64,000 bases of DNA from the NCBI GenBank assembly GCA_947499955.1, contig CANMQI010000002.1, forward strand, positions 372,001 to 436,000. The letters are read 5' to 3'. Shown one piece after another: positions 8,981 to 17,715 of the stretch. Within the stretch, counting starts at the first letter, position 1. Each line of letters begins with the position of its first letter. Position numbers and translations under genes: made by a program. The notes under the pieces are model-generated. The model did no database searches, was not told where the DNA came from, and saw only the letters and a program-made list of their open reading frames with translations. The stretch is from an uncultured Granulosicoccus sp. (GTDB lineage: Bacteria > Pseudomonadota > Gammaproteobacteria > Granulosicoccales > Granulosicoccaceae).

Positions 8981-10702
8981 TCATTCGAACAGTGTCGAGA
9001 GACTGCCGCGCAGCGTGGACATCCGCTGACTCTCGATACTGTCATCGGGCAGCATACCGTCGACCCACTGCGAATCGGGCAGGCGATCCAGCAAGGAGGC
9101 GTCCCGACTGATGAAGTGAATGGGGACGTCGGCACTGGCGCCCCAGCCATTGATGATGGGCGGTGGCTGATGATCGCCTACCACGATGATCAGGGCGTCG
9201 TCGGCGAAACGTGCGGCATATTCGCCCAGAACATCGAGTGTGTAGTCGAACGACAGGGCGTACATATCCTGCACCTTGTCTCGGTATTTCCAGCTGATCG
9301 GTTCACCGAAGCGAAGTGAGCCATCAAAGATGGCGCCATCACCGATACTGTCCCAGTCCACTTTCTGTGGCAGTGGTGTCCAGGGAGCGTGAGTGGACAA
9401 CAATGCAAGGGTGGCCATGACAGGCTGGTCAGGCGCGTGCCGCAGGGACTGCTCGAAATACGACAGGGTATATTGATCCGGCATGGTGACATAGCCAAAG
9501 CGTTCACCGGCAAAGCCCATGTCAGCGTTGACATGCAGCGACTCATAACCGTACCAGACACCCTCTGGCCAGGCCAGCTGAATGGCCGGCATGACACCGA
9601 TGGTGTGCCAGCCCGCCCGCTGGAAAAGCCCGCTGATGGAGACCCGGTCGGTGCTGATCAGTCTATCGAAACGTGCCTGATTGTCGATGTCCAGACCCGA
9701 TTGCAGGGTGGCGTGTGCCAGCCAGCTGCGGCCCCCTCGAACCGGCGAGACAAGCCAGCCGCTGCGAGATTCGAGGCCGGCTTCGTCAAGGGTGGATTCT
9801 GTCGCTGTCAGCCGTCGCCGAGCACCGTCAGCAAAGCGCTCTGCATCCAGATAGCCGCGACCGTAGGACTCCACGAACACGATGATCACGTCGCGGCCCT
9901 GCAGGCTGCTGAATGTCGGTTCGCTGACATCAAGCACCGAGTCACTTTGCAGTTCTTCGATGAAGGCCGTCTGATCCTTGATCGATGCCAACAGGCTGGT
10001 CACGCGTTGCCTGAATTCCGGCACCACTCGGGCGTGGACGGTGGCCCCTGCATTACCCAGTCCAGTCTTGAACATCAGAACGAGACCGATGACCAGGCTG
10101 CTCAGGGTAAGCAATATGAGTGTCTGTCCAGATCTGCCACGAGTTTGTGCGATAGTGATCAGCCCGCGATACAGCAAGCCGGCCAGCAAGCCCAGAACAG
10201 CCAGCATGAGCAGAACCACAAGCGCCGCCTCCAGTGGCCCGATAGCTGTCGACGCCAGATTCCAGCCGTCGGCCAGCAGATGTATTTCCAGCAAGGGGTT
10301 GAAGCGGCGGTTGAATGCCAGAAAGGACCCAAGGTCTGCCAGGCGTAGCAGCAGGAGAGTCCCGAATGCCAGTACCAGAAAGCGAGCAAGCCCGTGTGCG
10401 ACTCGTCCCTTCGCCAGAACCAGTAGCAGCACGATGACCGGCAGTTCCAGTGGAAACTGCAGCAATACGCTGGTATTGAAGTCTCTTGGGTGGGCGGGGA
10501 ACAGTAGTGTCAGGTAGACAAGCAGCAAGGAGAGGCATAGCGCGATGACAGATGAGCGGCCCGAGGTTGGCTCGTCGAGCGCAAATGATCGATCCGGGAA
10601 GGCTGGATCGTGCGCGGCCGCTGCTGGCTCATCAGAGCGCGTACCGTTTTCCCAGAGGCGTTTCTTGCGCATTGTGCTGACGGTCCTGTTGTTACTGCTC
10701 AT
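8981..10702 (-). CDS. LTA-synthase-like membrane sulfatase/phosphatase-superfamily protein
   Basis: A 573-residue protein with four or five hydrophobic helices in the N-terminal 230 residues, then an extracytoplasmic alkaline-phosphatase-superfamily domain. The domain shows IIVFVESYGRG (metal-binding Glu), GGRSWLAHATLQSG where the Ser/Thr nucleophile is expected, STHAPW, and GDHQPPP near residue 510. Lipoteichoic-acid-synthase and phosphoethanolamine-transferase relatives move phospho-head-groups between lipids. The start may be the second Met at 10672. There is no start codon between 10672 and the first helix, so an overlap of at least 128 bp with the divergent gene is unavoidable. It borders a pathway with two other lipid-type membrane enzymes. 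Confidence 0.75.
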   Translation of the reverse strand: MSSNNRTVSTMRKKRLWENGTRSDEPAAAAHDPAFPDRSFALDEPTSGRSSVIALCLSLLLVYLTLLFPAHPRDFNTSVLLQFPLELPVIVLLLVLAKGRVAHGLARFLVLAFGTLLLLRLADLGSFLAFNRRFNPLLEIHLLADGWNLASTAIGPLEAALVVLLMLAVLGLLAGLLYRGLITIAQTRGRSGQTLILLTLSSLVIGLVLMFKTGLGNAGATVHARVVPEFRQRVTSLLASIKDQTAFIEELQSDSVLDVSEPTFSSLQGRDVIIVFVESYGRGYLDAERFADGARRRLTATESTLDEAGLESRSGWLVSPVRGGRSWLAHATLQSGLDIDNQARFDRLISTDRVSISGLFQRAGWHTIGVMPAIQLAWPEGVWYGYESLHVNADMGFAGERFGYVTMPDQYTLSYFEQSLRHAPDQPVMATLALLSTHAPWTPLPQKVDWDSIGDGAIFDGSLRFGEPISWKYRDKVQDMYALSFDYTLDVLGEYAARFADDALIIVVGDHQPPPIINGWGASADVPIHFISRDASLLDRLPDSQWVDGMLPDDSIESQRMSTLRGSLSTLFE

Positions 10703-11558
10703 GGTCGGTATGGTCGATCTGCGCGCGGCGCTGAGCCTGTTTGCAGAGGCTCAATGGCGCTGGGTGTTGCTGGGACTGGTAATTGTGCAGCTGCAGATCG
10801 TGCTCTCCGCACTGCGTTGGCAGATCACGGCTGTTCGACTCGGGCAGGAGCTGAGCGTTCCACACGCCATTCAGGAATATTATCTGGCGACACTCACCAA
10901 TCTGAGTCTGCCGGGCGGGGTAACCGGCGATGCCGCACGCATCTATCGCAACCGGTATTCGGCCGGTGCCGCAACCTCTGCCAAAAGCGTCGTGATAGAG
11001 CGTTTGGCGGGACAGCTGGCCCTGTTGCTGGTCGCGGTCTCCGGCTGGATCCTGTGGCCGGTTCTGATGCACGGTGCCACCCCGGAAGCGGGTGGTCAGT
11101 TGCTGATGATCGCGCTGTGCGTATTTGCGCTGCTTGCCATCGTGGCCTTGCTGTTGCGCAGGTTCGCAGGGCGTCGGGTGTCGGCTTTTGTCGACGGCAC
11201 GGGGACGGCATTGCATCGGGTGTGGATAGCGGATGCTCAGTGGCTTACACAGGGTCTGTTGAGTCTGGCCGTGGTCGCCACCTATCTTGCGGTGTTTGCC
11301 TGTAGCGCCATGGCTCTGCATCAGAGCTTGCCGATTGCCGGTGTCATCAGCATCGTGCCACTGGTACTGCTCAGTATGGTCATCCCCTTGTCCATTGGCG
11401 GTTGGGGTATTCGCGAAGCTGTTGCAGTTTCACTCTGGCCGCTCATGGGCCTGTCTGTGGAGGCGGCTATCGGCACCAGCGTGCTGTACGGCCTGATATC
11501 CACTGTGGGTAGTGTACCTGGCGCACTGTTGGCATTGCGTACGCCGCAAGTCGACTGA
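10545..11558 (+). CDS. Lysylphosphatidylglycerol synthase TM-domain (UPF0104) protein
   Basis: A 337-residue polytopic membrane protein of the UPF0104/LPG-synthase-TM family, which includes flippase-like domains. Visible motifs are TNLSLPGGVTGDAARIYR near residues 118-135, VIERLAGQLALLL near 150 and PLSIGGWGIREAVAV near 280. The ATG at 10545 is preceded by a good Shine-Dalgarno (AAGGAGAGG at 10528-10537), which supports this start even though it lies inside the opposite-strand gene. The aminoacyl-transferase half of MprF is absent, so only a membrane lipid or undecaprenyl-linked flippase-type role can be proposed. Confidence 0.8.
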   Translation: MTDERPEVGSSSANDRSGKAGSCAAAAGSSERVPFSQRRFLRIVLTVLLLLLMVGMVDLRAALSLFAEAQWRWVLLGLVIVQLQIVLSALRWQITAVRLGQELSVPHAIQEYYLATLTNLSLPGGVTGDAARIYRNRYSAGAATSAKSVVIERLAGQLALLLVAVSGWILWPVLMHGATPEAGGQLLMIALCVFALLAIVALLLRRFAGRRVSAFVDGTGTALHRVWIADAQWLTQGLLSLAVVATYLAVFACSAMALHQSLPIAGVISIVPLVLLSMVIPLSIGGWGIREAVAVSLWPLMGLSVEAAIGTSVLYGLISTVGSVPGALLALRTPQVD

Positions 11559-11571
11559 CACGCTGCGGTGC

Positions 11572-12369
11572 TCATCGGGATCGCGTTACCAGCCAGTGCG
11601 CGTCGCGGACGAAGGATGCCGAGAGAAGCAGGCAGGCCGTGATGCCCAGGGCAATCGACCAGGGTGGCTGTATCCATGGCGAGAGCATGGCGCACAGTGT
11701 GGCCAGCTGGATAACGCAGATCAGCTTGCGTCGAAAAGAGGGGAACAGCGGGTTGCGCAGTGCCTTGACCAGGATGCCTGCCAGCACGAAAACATAGCGC
11801 ATGAGGCCAAGCGTCAGAATCCAGATACCGGACTCACCCGATTGCCACACCAGAACACTGATGACGAGAGTCAGCAGGGCATCGATTTCCATGTCGAAGC
11901 GTGCACCGAAGGCCGACGCAAGACCGGTACGCCGCGCCAGGTAACCGTCAAGTCCGTCAAGGGATAGCAGGAGTACGGCGATCAACGAGAGCCACAGGAG
12001 ACCAGTCTGTGACAGCTGGGAGGCCACAGGAATCCAGCCTGCCAGCAGGGCCGTGCCGACTGCTCGATACAAGGTCAGTACATTGGCCGCACCGAAACGT
12101 GCATGTGGGTGACAAGACAAGCCTTGCCATAGCAGCGCAGCGATGATGCTCCACGGCAGCAAAGTCATCAGCAGCACCGACGATATCGGTGGACTGTCCA
12201 CCCATTGTCCGATCAGGGATGACTCGGCCAGCAAGGCTGCCAGAAGGCACAGAGACGCGATGAGCAGGTGGGTCTTGAGCTGTTGCGCCAATGTGCGTCT
12301 CGTCACATCGGCGGCAATGCCCGAATCAGGGCCATCGCGGCTGTGTGCGTCAGCCGTCCCTGCCTTCAC
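11572..12369 (-). CDS. CDP-alcohol phosphatidyltransferase family protein
   Basis: A 265-residue membrane enzyme with the CDP-alcohol phosphotransferase signature DGLDGYLAR near residues 139-147, followed at the right spacing by G-A-R-F-D-M-E-I-D. Four acidic residues for two metal ions are therefore intact. These enzymes transfer a phosphatidyl (or similar) group from a CDP-activated donor to an alcohol. It has an N-terminal extension of about 45 polar and hydrophobic residues. Its ATG overlaps the ribA stop by 4 bp, so it is co-translated with GTP cyclohydrolase II, an unusual partner for a phospholipid enzyme. Confidence 0.85.
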   Translation of the reverse strand: MKAGTADAHSRDGPDSGIAADVTRRTLAQQLKTHLLIASLCLLAALLAESSLIGQWVDSPPISSVLLMTLLPWSIIAALLWQGLSCHPHARFGAANVLTLYRAVGTALLAGWIPVASQLSQTGLLWLSLIAVLLLSLDGLDGYLARRTGLASAFGARFDMEIDALLTLVISVLVWQSGESGIWILTLGLMRYVFVLAGILVKALRNPLFPSFRRKLICVIQLATLCAMLSPWIQPPWSIALGITACLLLSASFVRDAHWLVTRSR

Positions 12370-13475
12370 ACAAGAGACTCGCAGTGCAGCAGGTGGCCTG
12401 CGCGAGTGCGCTTGGTTTCCAGATAGCGAGCGTTGTGCACATTGACCGGCGTGTGCGAAGGCAGGCGATCAACCACGTCAATGCCTTCACGCCGCAGTGC
12501 TTCGATCTTCAACGGGTTGTTGGTCATCAGGCGGATACGTTGAACATCCAGCGCCTTGAGCATGGTCGTGGCTGCCTGATATTGCCTTTCATCTTCGTCA
12601 AAACCCAGGTGTTCATTGGCTTCCAGGGTGTCCAGACCGTCATCCTGAAGCTGATAGGCTCGCAGTTTGCTGGCCAGCCCGATGCCACGACCTTCCTGCG
12701 ACAGGTACAGTATGATGCCGCCCCCCGCCGAGGCCATGCTGTGTATCGCACCACTGAGTTGTTCGCCGCAATCGCAGCGCAGGCTGCCCAGAATGTCACC
12801 GGTAAAGCACGACGAATGAAGTCTGACAGTGATCGGTTGGCTGTTGTCCGGATGGCCGACCGTCAAGGCAACATGTTCTGCTGAACCGTGTCGCTCACGA
12901 AAGACAGTCAGCTCGACGCTGTCGGCGCTGGACAATGGAATGCGGGTACGGCTCAGCACCATCAGTTTGGAAGTGTCAGGTCGGTGCATCATGGCGTCCG
13001 CGGCACTGGTGCTCAGAATCGATCCGGGCCCTACCGGCAGTGCATAGATCAACAAGGCTGGCAGGGTATGGGCTTGTCGTGCCAGTTGCAGTCCGGCCAG
13101 CGCCGTGTCGGGCGCTGCGTCCTGCCACTGGTCATCGCCAGGCAGAGCTTGTTGTAGTGACTGCAGTCCGGCCAGCTGCTGGATCGTGTGCAGCGCTGTC
13201 TTCTCGGGAAGACTCAGCACGGCGGCTTTCTGCCGACTCTGGTGCCCGAGTACAGAGGCACGGGTGGCAGAGAGTACCAGTTGGCAGCTGCCCGACTGAT
13301 GGATGGCCTGCAGCATCTCTTGCGTGAGGCTCTCCACCAAGGTGACGGCACGGTTGCCGGCTGGATCGGTGAGCACGACTTCCCGGCCGCGTTGCAATTC
13401 GACAATGCACCGCTCTACGGCCAGTGAATCAGTCATCTGTGTGGTTCGAGTTCTGGAGAGAGTCATCCGTTTCAC
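12366..13475 (-). CDS. ribA: GTP cyclohydrolase II with degenerate RibB-like N-terminal domain
   Basis: GTP cyclohydrolase II converts GTP to 2,5-diamino-6-ribosylamino-4(3H)-pyrimidinone 5'-phosphate. The C-terminal 200 residues have the zinc site SLRCDCGEQL with the first Cys in LHSSCFTGD, then QEGRGIGL, LQDDGLDT and the TNNPLK motif, so the catalytic core looks intact. The N-terminal 160 residues resemble a DHBP synthase (VERCIVELQRGREVVL), but the acidic DDEDRENEGD active site is replaced by TDPAGNRAVTL, so that activity is presumably lost. Start codons at 13475 (GTG), 13466 (ATG) and 13436 (ATG) are all possible. The setting suggests a specialised pathway copy rather than the housekeeping riboflavin enzyme. 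Confidence 0.88.
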   Translation of the reverse strand: MKRMTLSRTRTTQMTDSLAVERCIVELQRGREVVLTDPAGNRAVTLVESLTQEMLQAIHQSGSCQLVLSATRASVLGHQSRQKAAVLSLPEKTALHTIQQLAGLQSLQQALPGDDQWQDAAPDTALAGLQLARQAHTLPALLIYALPVGPGSILSTSAADAMMHRPDTSKLMVLSRTRIPLSSADSVELTVFRERHGSAEHVALTVGHPDNSQPITVRLHSSCFTGDILGSLRCDCGEQLSGAIHSMASAGGGIILYLSQEGRGIGLASKLRAYQLQDDGLDTLEANEHLGFDEDERQYQAATTMLKALDVQRIRLMTNNPLKIEALRREGIDVVDRLPSHTPVNVHNARYLETKRTRAGHLLHCESLV

Positions 13476-13607
13476 TATGAAGTAGCGTTGTCATTCACTA
13501 TACGGTGACACCACGAGATTGGGTTACCGGGTAAATATTTACCCGAATTCCCGGTATCTGATCACTCCTCGATAAAACAGTTCCTGAACCGACATGTCGA
13601 TTCCCTG

Positions 13608-14390
13608 TCATTGGTCAACCAGTGATGACAGAGCGGGTGGGCTTCCTCCGATCAGACTGGTGACACGGGCGGTGGACTCCATCAGCTCGTCGGACCACTT
13701 CTGCAACTCGGCAAGCGGGCATCGCTGGTGCAGGCTCCAGATATTCAGGACGGCGATCGGTTCTGACAGATAATTGAAGATGGGGGCAGAGATGCCGACG
13801 AAATGATCGTATTCCTCTCGGTCATTGACGGCGAAGCCATTCTTTCGAACCTTTTTGAGTTCCTTGAGGTATTTACCGGGTGAGGTGATGGTATTGGCCG
13901 TGAATTTTTCGAAATCATGCCCATCGAGTCTTGTCTTGATGGCGCTGTCCGGGCGATAGGCCATCAATGCCTTGCCGGAGGCCGAACAATGGAAGGGTTC
14001 CCGCAAGCCTGGTTGCGGAATGGGGCCGATGGATTGAGGCGCTTCCAGTATTCGCAGGTAAACGGTATCCGAACCCACCGGCACACCGATGGTGACATTC
14101 TGCCGCACGAGCTTGTGCAGGCGCATCATCTCGTTGAGCGCCATGATCTGGATATCGTAACCCTGATAGGCGTTCTTGACGAGATCGAAGAGTTTCGGTC
14201 CTAGCAGGTAGGTCTTGTTTCTTTCATCGTACTGCAGCACTTCATATTCAAGCCCCAATGCCAGCAGGCGATGCAAGGTGCTTTTGTGAAGATCACTCTC
14301 TGCAACCAGTTCAGAGAATGTACGAGGTTTTCTGGACTCACTGACAAGGGTCAGAACATGTAGTAATTTTTCGACTATCGAGCTTTTCAT
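13608..14390 (-). CDS. IclR family transcriptional regulator
   Basis: A 260-residue regulator with an N-terminal winged helix (KLLHVLTLVSESRKPRTFSELVAESDLHKSTLHRLL, given in part: helix-turn-helix at about residues 20-45) and a C-terminal IclR effector domain. The effector domain includes the FHCSASGKALMAY motif near 130 and a VNDREEYDHFVGISAPIFN region. It is the last gene on the minus strand after the sulfonate-type ABC genes, separated by a 151-bp gap with a strong hairpin. It probably controls that transporter and the divergent FAD oxidoreductase; the inverted repeat at 17960-17999 is a candidate operator. Confidence 0.88.
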   Translation of the reverse strand: MKSSIVEKLLHVLTLVSESRKPRTFSELVAESDLHKSTLHRLLALGLEYEVLQYDERNKTYLLGPKLFDLVKNAYQGYDIQIMALNEMMRLHKLVRQNVTIGVPVGSDTVYLRILEAPQSIGPIPQPGLREPFHCSASGKALMAYRPDSAIKTRLDGHDFEKFTANTITSPGKYLKELKKVRKNGFAVNDREEYDHFVGISAPIFNYLSEPIAVLNIWSLHQRCPLAELQKWSDELMESTARVTSLIGGSPPALSSLVDQ

Positions 14391-14498
14391 CTTGTTTTAT
14401 ATCGCTCTTTATCCGGTCTTCATGGTCGCTGTGGTGAGGCTCATCCTCCAAGGTTCTCTAGCGGCGAATTTCGTATCGGCTGGTTCAGATGCCTGGTT

Positions 14499-14527
14499 GC
14501 GGGTTGCCCTTCGTTTCGGCAACCCGC
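14499..14527. terminator. Strong stem-loop between the ABC permease and iclR
   Basis: GCGGGTTGCC (14499-14508) pairs perfectly with GGCAACCCGC (14518-14527) across a 9-nt loop. It lies just after the permease stop on the minus strand and before the iclR start. No T-run follows on that strand, so it may be a partial terminator or RNA-processing hairpin that lowers iclR expression relative to the transporter. Confidence 0.5.
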
Positions 14528-14541
14528 TTTCACCCGCTATA

Positions 14542-15810
14542 TCAGCCTTTGCCTTTCCAGGGGACGAGAACTTTCTCGGCCCAGCGCATCAGCATGTCGA
14601 TACCGAAGCCGATGATGCCGATCAGTATGATTCCCATGATGACGATGTCGGTATTCTGGAACTTGGACGCTGTCATGATCATCATGCCGGCTCCCTGCTC
14701 GGCGGCGACCAGTTCGGCAGCTACCACGGTTCCCCAACACACCCCCATGGCCACGCGAGCACCAGTGAATATCTCGGGTAGCGAGTTGGGAATGATGACG
14801 TAGCGCATGATCTGTTTCTTGTTGGCGCCCAGCGAGTAGGCGGCATGAACCTTGGAGATCTTGACGCCGGAAACACCGGAGCGCGCCGCAATGGCCATGA
14901 TCCACAAGGCTGCCAGGAACAGCAGTATGATCTTGCCACTCTCGCCAATGCCGGCCCAGATGATGACCAGCGGAATCAGAGCCAGTGGTGGCACCGGGCG
15001 CATGAATTCGACGATGGGGTCGAACCAGCCGCGAAACCAGTTACTCAGTCCCATGGCATAACCCAGCGGGATGCCGACCAGTGCACCAAGCAGAAAGCCG
15101 ACGATGACCCGAAACAGGGAGTATCCCAGATGTTCGGCCAGGGTGAAGTTCCTGAACCCTTCGTTGGCGATTTTCAGGGTGCGTTCCCATACTTTCTCGG
15201 GGGCGGGCAGGTAGAGAGGTTCCATCTGCCAGCCACGCGTGGGTTCGAAGTTCGGCGTGCCCTTGTCGGAGAGTGTCACGGTACCACCGTCGACATCGAC
15301 GCTACTGCCGGGTTTGATGCTTTTACCGTTGATGGCAACGACTTGCAGTTTGTCGCCATCTGACGCCTCATCGTTCTTGATGACATTGATCAGTTTGGTA
15401 CGCCATTGGGCAACGCTGGCTGAATCATTACGGGCAAATCCATCACCCGGTTCGACGTCCGGTTTGCCGGCCTTGTCATCGCGAGGATGAACCAGTACGG
15501 TGACGGTTGCATCATCGCTATCCTGAGCGCTGTTCTGTGCGGTGTATGTGAAAGAGGCGGTGCCTTCGAAAGGTGCCGGTGCGTGCAGGGCTTCTGGTAG
15601 TAGCGTCGAACCGGTGAATACGCCCCACAACAGAAACAGGGTCGCGATGGAGATCACGCTGGCTATGCGGTTCGGACGTACGGCGCTTTCGTCGCCGAAG
15701 GTCACGGTCTTGCGCGAGGAGAAAACCCGTTGGTGAGCGCCGGCAATGATCTTCGTGACGATGACATACGCCACAATGAAGATGGATACATAGATCAGTA
15801 GCGGGATCAT
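14542..15810 (-). CDS. Taurine/sulfonate-type ABC permease with cadherin-like periplasmic insertion
   Basis: A 422-residue TauC/SsuC-type permease, about 150 residues longer than usual. Hydrophobic segments occupy residues 1-25 and 48-72. The permease core resumes at LPAPEKVWE (201) and carries the EAA loop region HAAYSLGANKKQIMRYVIIP near 330 and a normal C-terminus. Residues about 80-195 are inserted in the first periplasmic loop. They read like the end of one bacterial cadherin-like repeat (SFTYTAQN, DDATVTVLV) followed by another (ARNDSASV, VIKNDEASDGDKLQV, GGTVTLSDKGTPNFEP). The ATG overlaps the upstream ATPase stop by 4 bp. Substrate is inferred from family only. Confidence 0.85.
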   Translation of the reverse strand: MIPLLIYVSIFIVAYVIVTKIIAGAHQRVFSSRKTVTFGDESAVRPNRIASVISIATLFLLWGVFTGSTLLPEALHAPAPFEGTASFTYTAQNSAQDSDDATVTVLVHPRDDKAGKPDVEPGDGFARNDSASVAQWRTKLINVIKNDEASDGDKLQVVAINGKSIKPGSSVDVDGGTVTLSDKGTPNFEPTRGWQMEPLYLPAPEKVWERTLKIANEGFRNFTLAEHLGYSLFRVIVGFLLGALVGIPLGYAMGLSNWFRGWFDPIVEFMRPVPPLALIPLVIIWAGIGESGKIILLFLAALWIMAIAARSGVSGVKISKVHAAYSLGANKKQIMRYVIIPNSLPEIFTGARVAMGVCWGTVVAAELVAAEQGAGMMIMTASKFQNTDIVIMGIILIGIIGFGIDMLMRWAEKVLVPWKGKG

Positions 15811-16613
15811 TCTGCTGCCTCCGTTGTACCCATGATTTCCTCTTCCATGTCCCAGATCATGTTCAGTATTTCCTCGCGGGTCGTGGCAAAGTCAGGGTGT
15901 TTCTTGACCTCTCTCAAATCGGCCTCGACGCCCAGCTCTGCAAAGGGCAGGTTGTATTCCCTGTGGATGCGACCGGGACGTGGTGCCATGACAATCAGGC
16001 GCTCACCCAGGAGCAGTGCTTCTTCCACGGAGTGGGTTATCAGGATGATGGTCTTGCCGGTCTCCTTCCACAGCTTCAGCACCAGACTTTGCATCTTTTC
16101 ACGCGTCAGTGCGTCCAGGGCGCCCAGTGGTTCATCCATCAGAATGACATCAGGATCGTTGGCCAGGCAGCGGGCAAGGGCCACACGCTGTTGCATGCCG
16201 CCGGACAATTCATAGACAGCCTTGTCCTTGAATTCACGCAGACCGACCACGTCCAGCAAATGATTCACCACGATGGCTTTTTCGTTGTCCGGTGTGCCTT
16301 TCATCAACAGGCCGAAGCCGACATTTTCCCTGACCGACATCCATTCAAACAGCGCACCCTGCTGAAAGACCATGCCGCGTTCGGCATCGGGCCCGACAAT
16401 GTCATGATCGTTGAGTATCAGTTTGCCTTCGGTCGGTGCCAGAAAACCGGCGACGATATTCAACAAGGTGGTTTTGCCGCACCCCGAGGGGCCGAGCACG
16501 CTGAGAAGCTCACCCTTGTTCAAGGTCAGTGAGACGTCCTTCAACGCGTGTACCGTATCGCCGTTGGGAATGTCGAAACGCATCGACAAGTTTTCCAGAA
16601 TCAGTCTACCCAC
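15807..16613 (-). CDS. Taurine/sulfonate-type ABC transporter ATPase
   Basis: A 268-residue nucleotide-binding subunit of the TauB/SsuB class. Walker A is GPSGCGKTT near residues 42-50, the signature is LSGGMQQRVALARCLA and Walker B is DVILMDEPLGALD. The start is the GTG at 16613, because AGGAG sits 6 nt upstream; the open frame runs further (to 16655) but without ribosome-binding sequence. The C-terminus has a 40-residue acidic tail. It is between the binding protein and permease genes in the order expected for tauABC. Confidence 0.88.
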   Translation of the reverse strand: MGRLILENLSMRFDIPNGDTVHALKDVSLTLNKGELLSVLGPSGCGKTTLLNIVAGFLAPTEGKLILNDHDIVGPDAERGMVFQQGALFEWMSVRENVGFGLLMKGTPDNEKAIVVNHLLDVVGLREFKDKAVYELSGGMQQRVALARCLANDPDVILMDEPLGALDALTREKMQSLVLKLWKETGKTIILITHSVEEALLLGERLIVMAPRPGRIHREYNLPFAELGVEADLREVKKHPDFATTREEILNMIWDMEEEIMGTTEAAE

Positions 16614-16713
16614 ACCTATCTCCTGTGACTGCCAGAGTGCTAACTCTGTTACCAATGTTCATGTCATGAGAAACTGACCGACGCCGAATATCGGCGCCGG
16701 TGACAGAGCTTGC

Positions 16714-17715
16714 TTACTGGTCCTGAGCTGCCTGCAAGGGACCGATGTTGACCGCATCCACATAGCTGTCCAGAGCGGAGTCGATCGAACCGGCTTCGAC
16801 AAAGACGTCGGCAACGCCTTTCATGAAGTTGGCGGCATTGCCACCCAGCCATCTCTCGGACAGCTGTTCTTCAACAGACGGAAACTTCATGGTTGAAATG
16901 GAGGTTCTGGCGGTCTCCAGATCCATGCCTGAACCTTCGGCAATGAGGGCGAGCATGTCTTCACTCTGATTGGTGTTCCAATCTTCATTGGCAGCTGCTG
17001 TCACAGACAGGAATTTTGCCACCAGATCACCGTTCTCGGCGATGAAGGAGGCCGGTGCCGTGGTCACATCAAACACGAGAATGCCCAACTCTTCCTTCTC
17101 TTCACCCGTCAGCAAGGAGTTTCCATATTCTCTCATCCTTGTCAGGCCGCCACCGTAGCCGCAGGCAAAGTCGACAGCGCCCTGTCCCAGTGCCGCAGCG
17201 CCCTCGGGTGGTGCCATGTCGACAATCTGCAGGCTGGACAGATCGATACCGAAATGGTCCATCTGACGCAGGAAGCCATAGTGTGCAGCGGTACCCAATG
17301 GCACGGCGACCTTCTTGCCGGCCAGCTCCGAAGCACTATCCTTGTCGATTTCCAGGTCGGCATTGACAATACAATTGTCGTTATCCGAGTAGCTGACAGC
17401 GACGTCGAGAACTTGCAGATCCTGGCCACCGGACACGGCGACCACGAAAGGCGGGATACCCTGTGAGACCGACAGATGCACATCGCCGGATGCCATTGCT
17501 GCACTCATGGCGGTGCCGGTTTCAAAGGAAACCCATTTGACCGGCATTCCCAGTGCTTCGTCATAGGCACCCGAATCCTTGGCAGCGATCATGGGCATGG
17601 GCCATTCCAGAAAGTATCCAACGGTCAGTTCGTCAAGATCCTGAGCGGTCGCCACTTGGGTGGTCATAACGGACATCGTGCCCACAATCAGTGCGCGTGT
17701 AATACGAAAATTCAT
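16714..17715 (-). CDS. Taurine/sulfonate-type ABC substrate-binding protein
   Basis: A 333-residue periplasmic binding protein with a signal peptide ending near VATAQ (residues 1-25). The mature part follows the TauA/NMT1 pattern: LTVGYFLEWPMPMIAA at the start, WVSFETGTAMSAAMASGDVHLS near residues 60-80 and the AGKKVAVPLGTAAHYGF element near 132-148. The ATG has a good ribosome-binding site (TAGGAGATAGAT). No taurine dioxygenase, Xsc or aminotransferase gene is nearby, so the ligand could be taurine, another sulfonate or a related amine. Confidence 0.85.
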   Translation of the reverse strand: MNFRITRALIVGTMSVMTTQVATAQDLDELTVGYFLEWPMPMIAAKDSGAYDEALGMPVKWVSFETGTAMSAAMASGDVHLSVSQGIPPFVVAVSGGQDLQVLDVAVSYSDNDNCIVNADLEIDKDSASELAGKKVAVPLGTAAHYGFLRQMDHFGIDLSSLQIVDMAPPEGAAALGQGAVDFACGYGGGLTRMREYGNSLLTGEEKEELGILVFDVTTAPASFIAENGDLVAKFLSVTAAANEDWNTNQSEDMLALIAEGSGMDLETARTSISTMKFPSVEEQLSERWLGGNAANFMKGVADVFVEAGSIDSALDSYVDAVNIGPLQAAQDQ

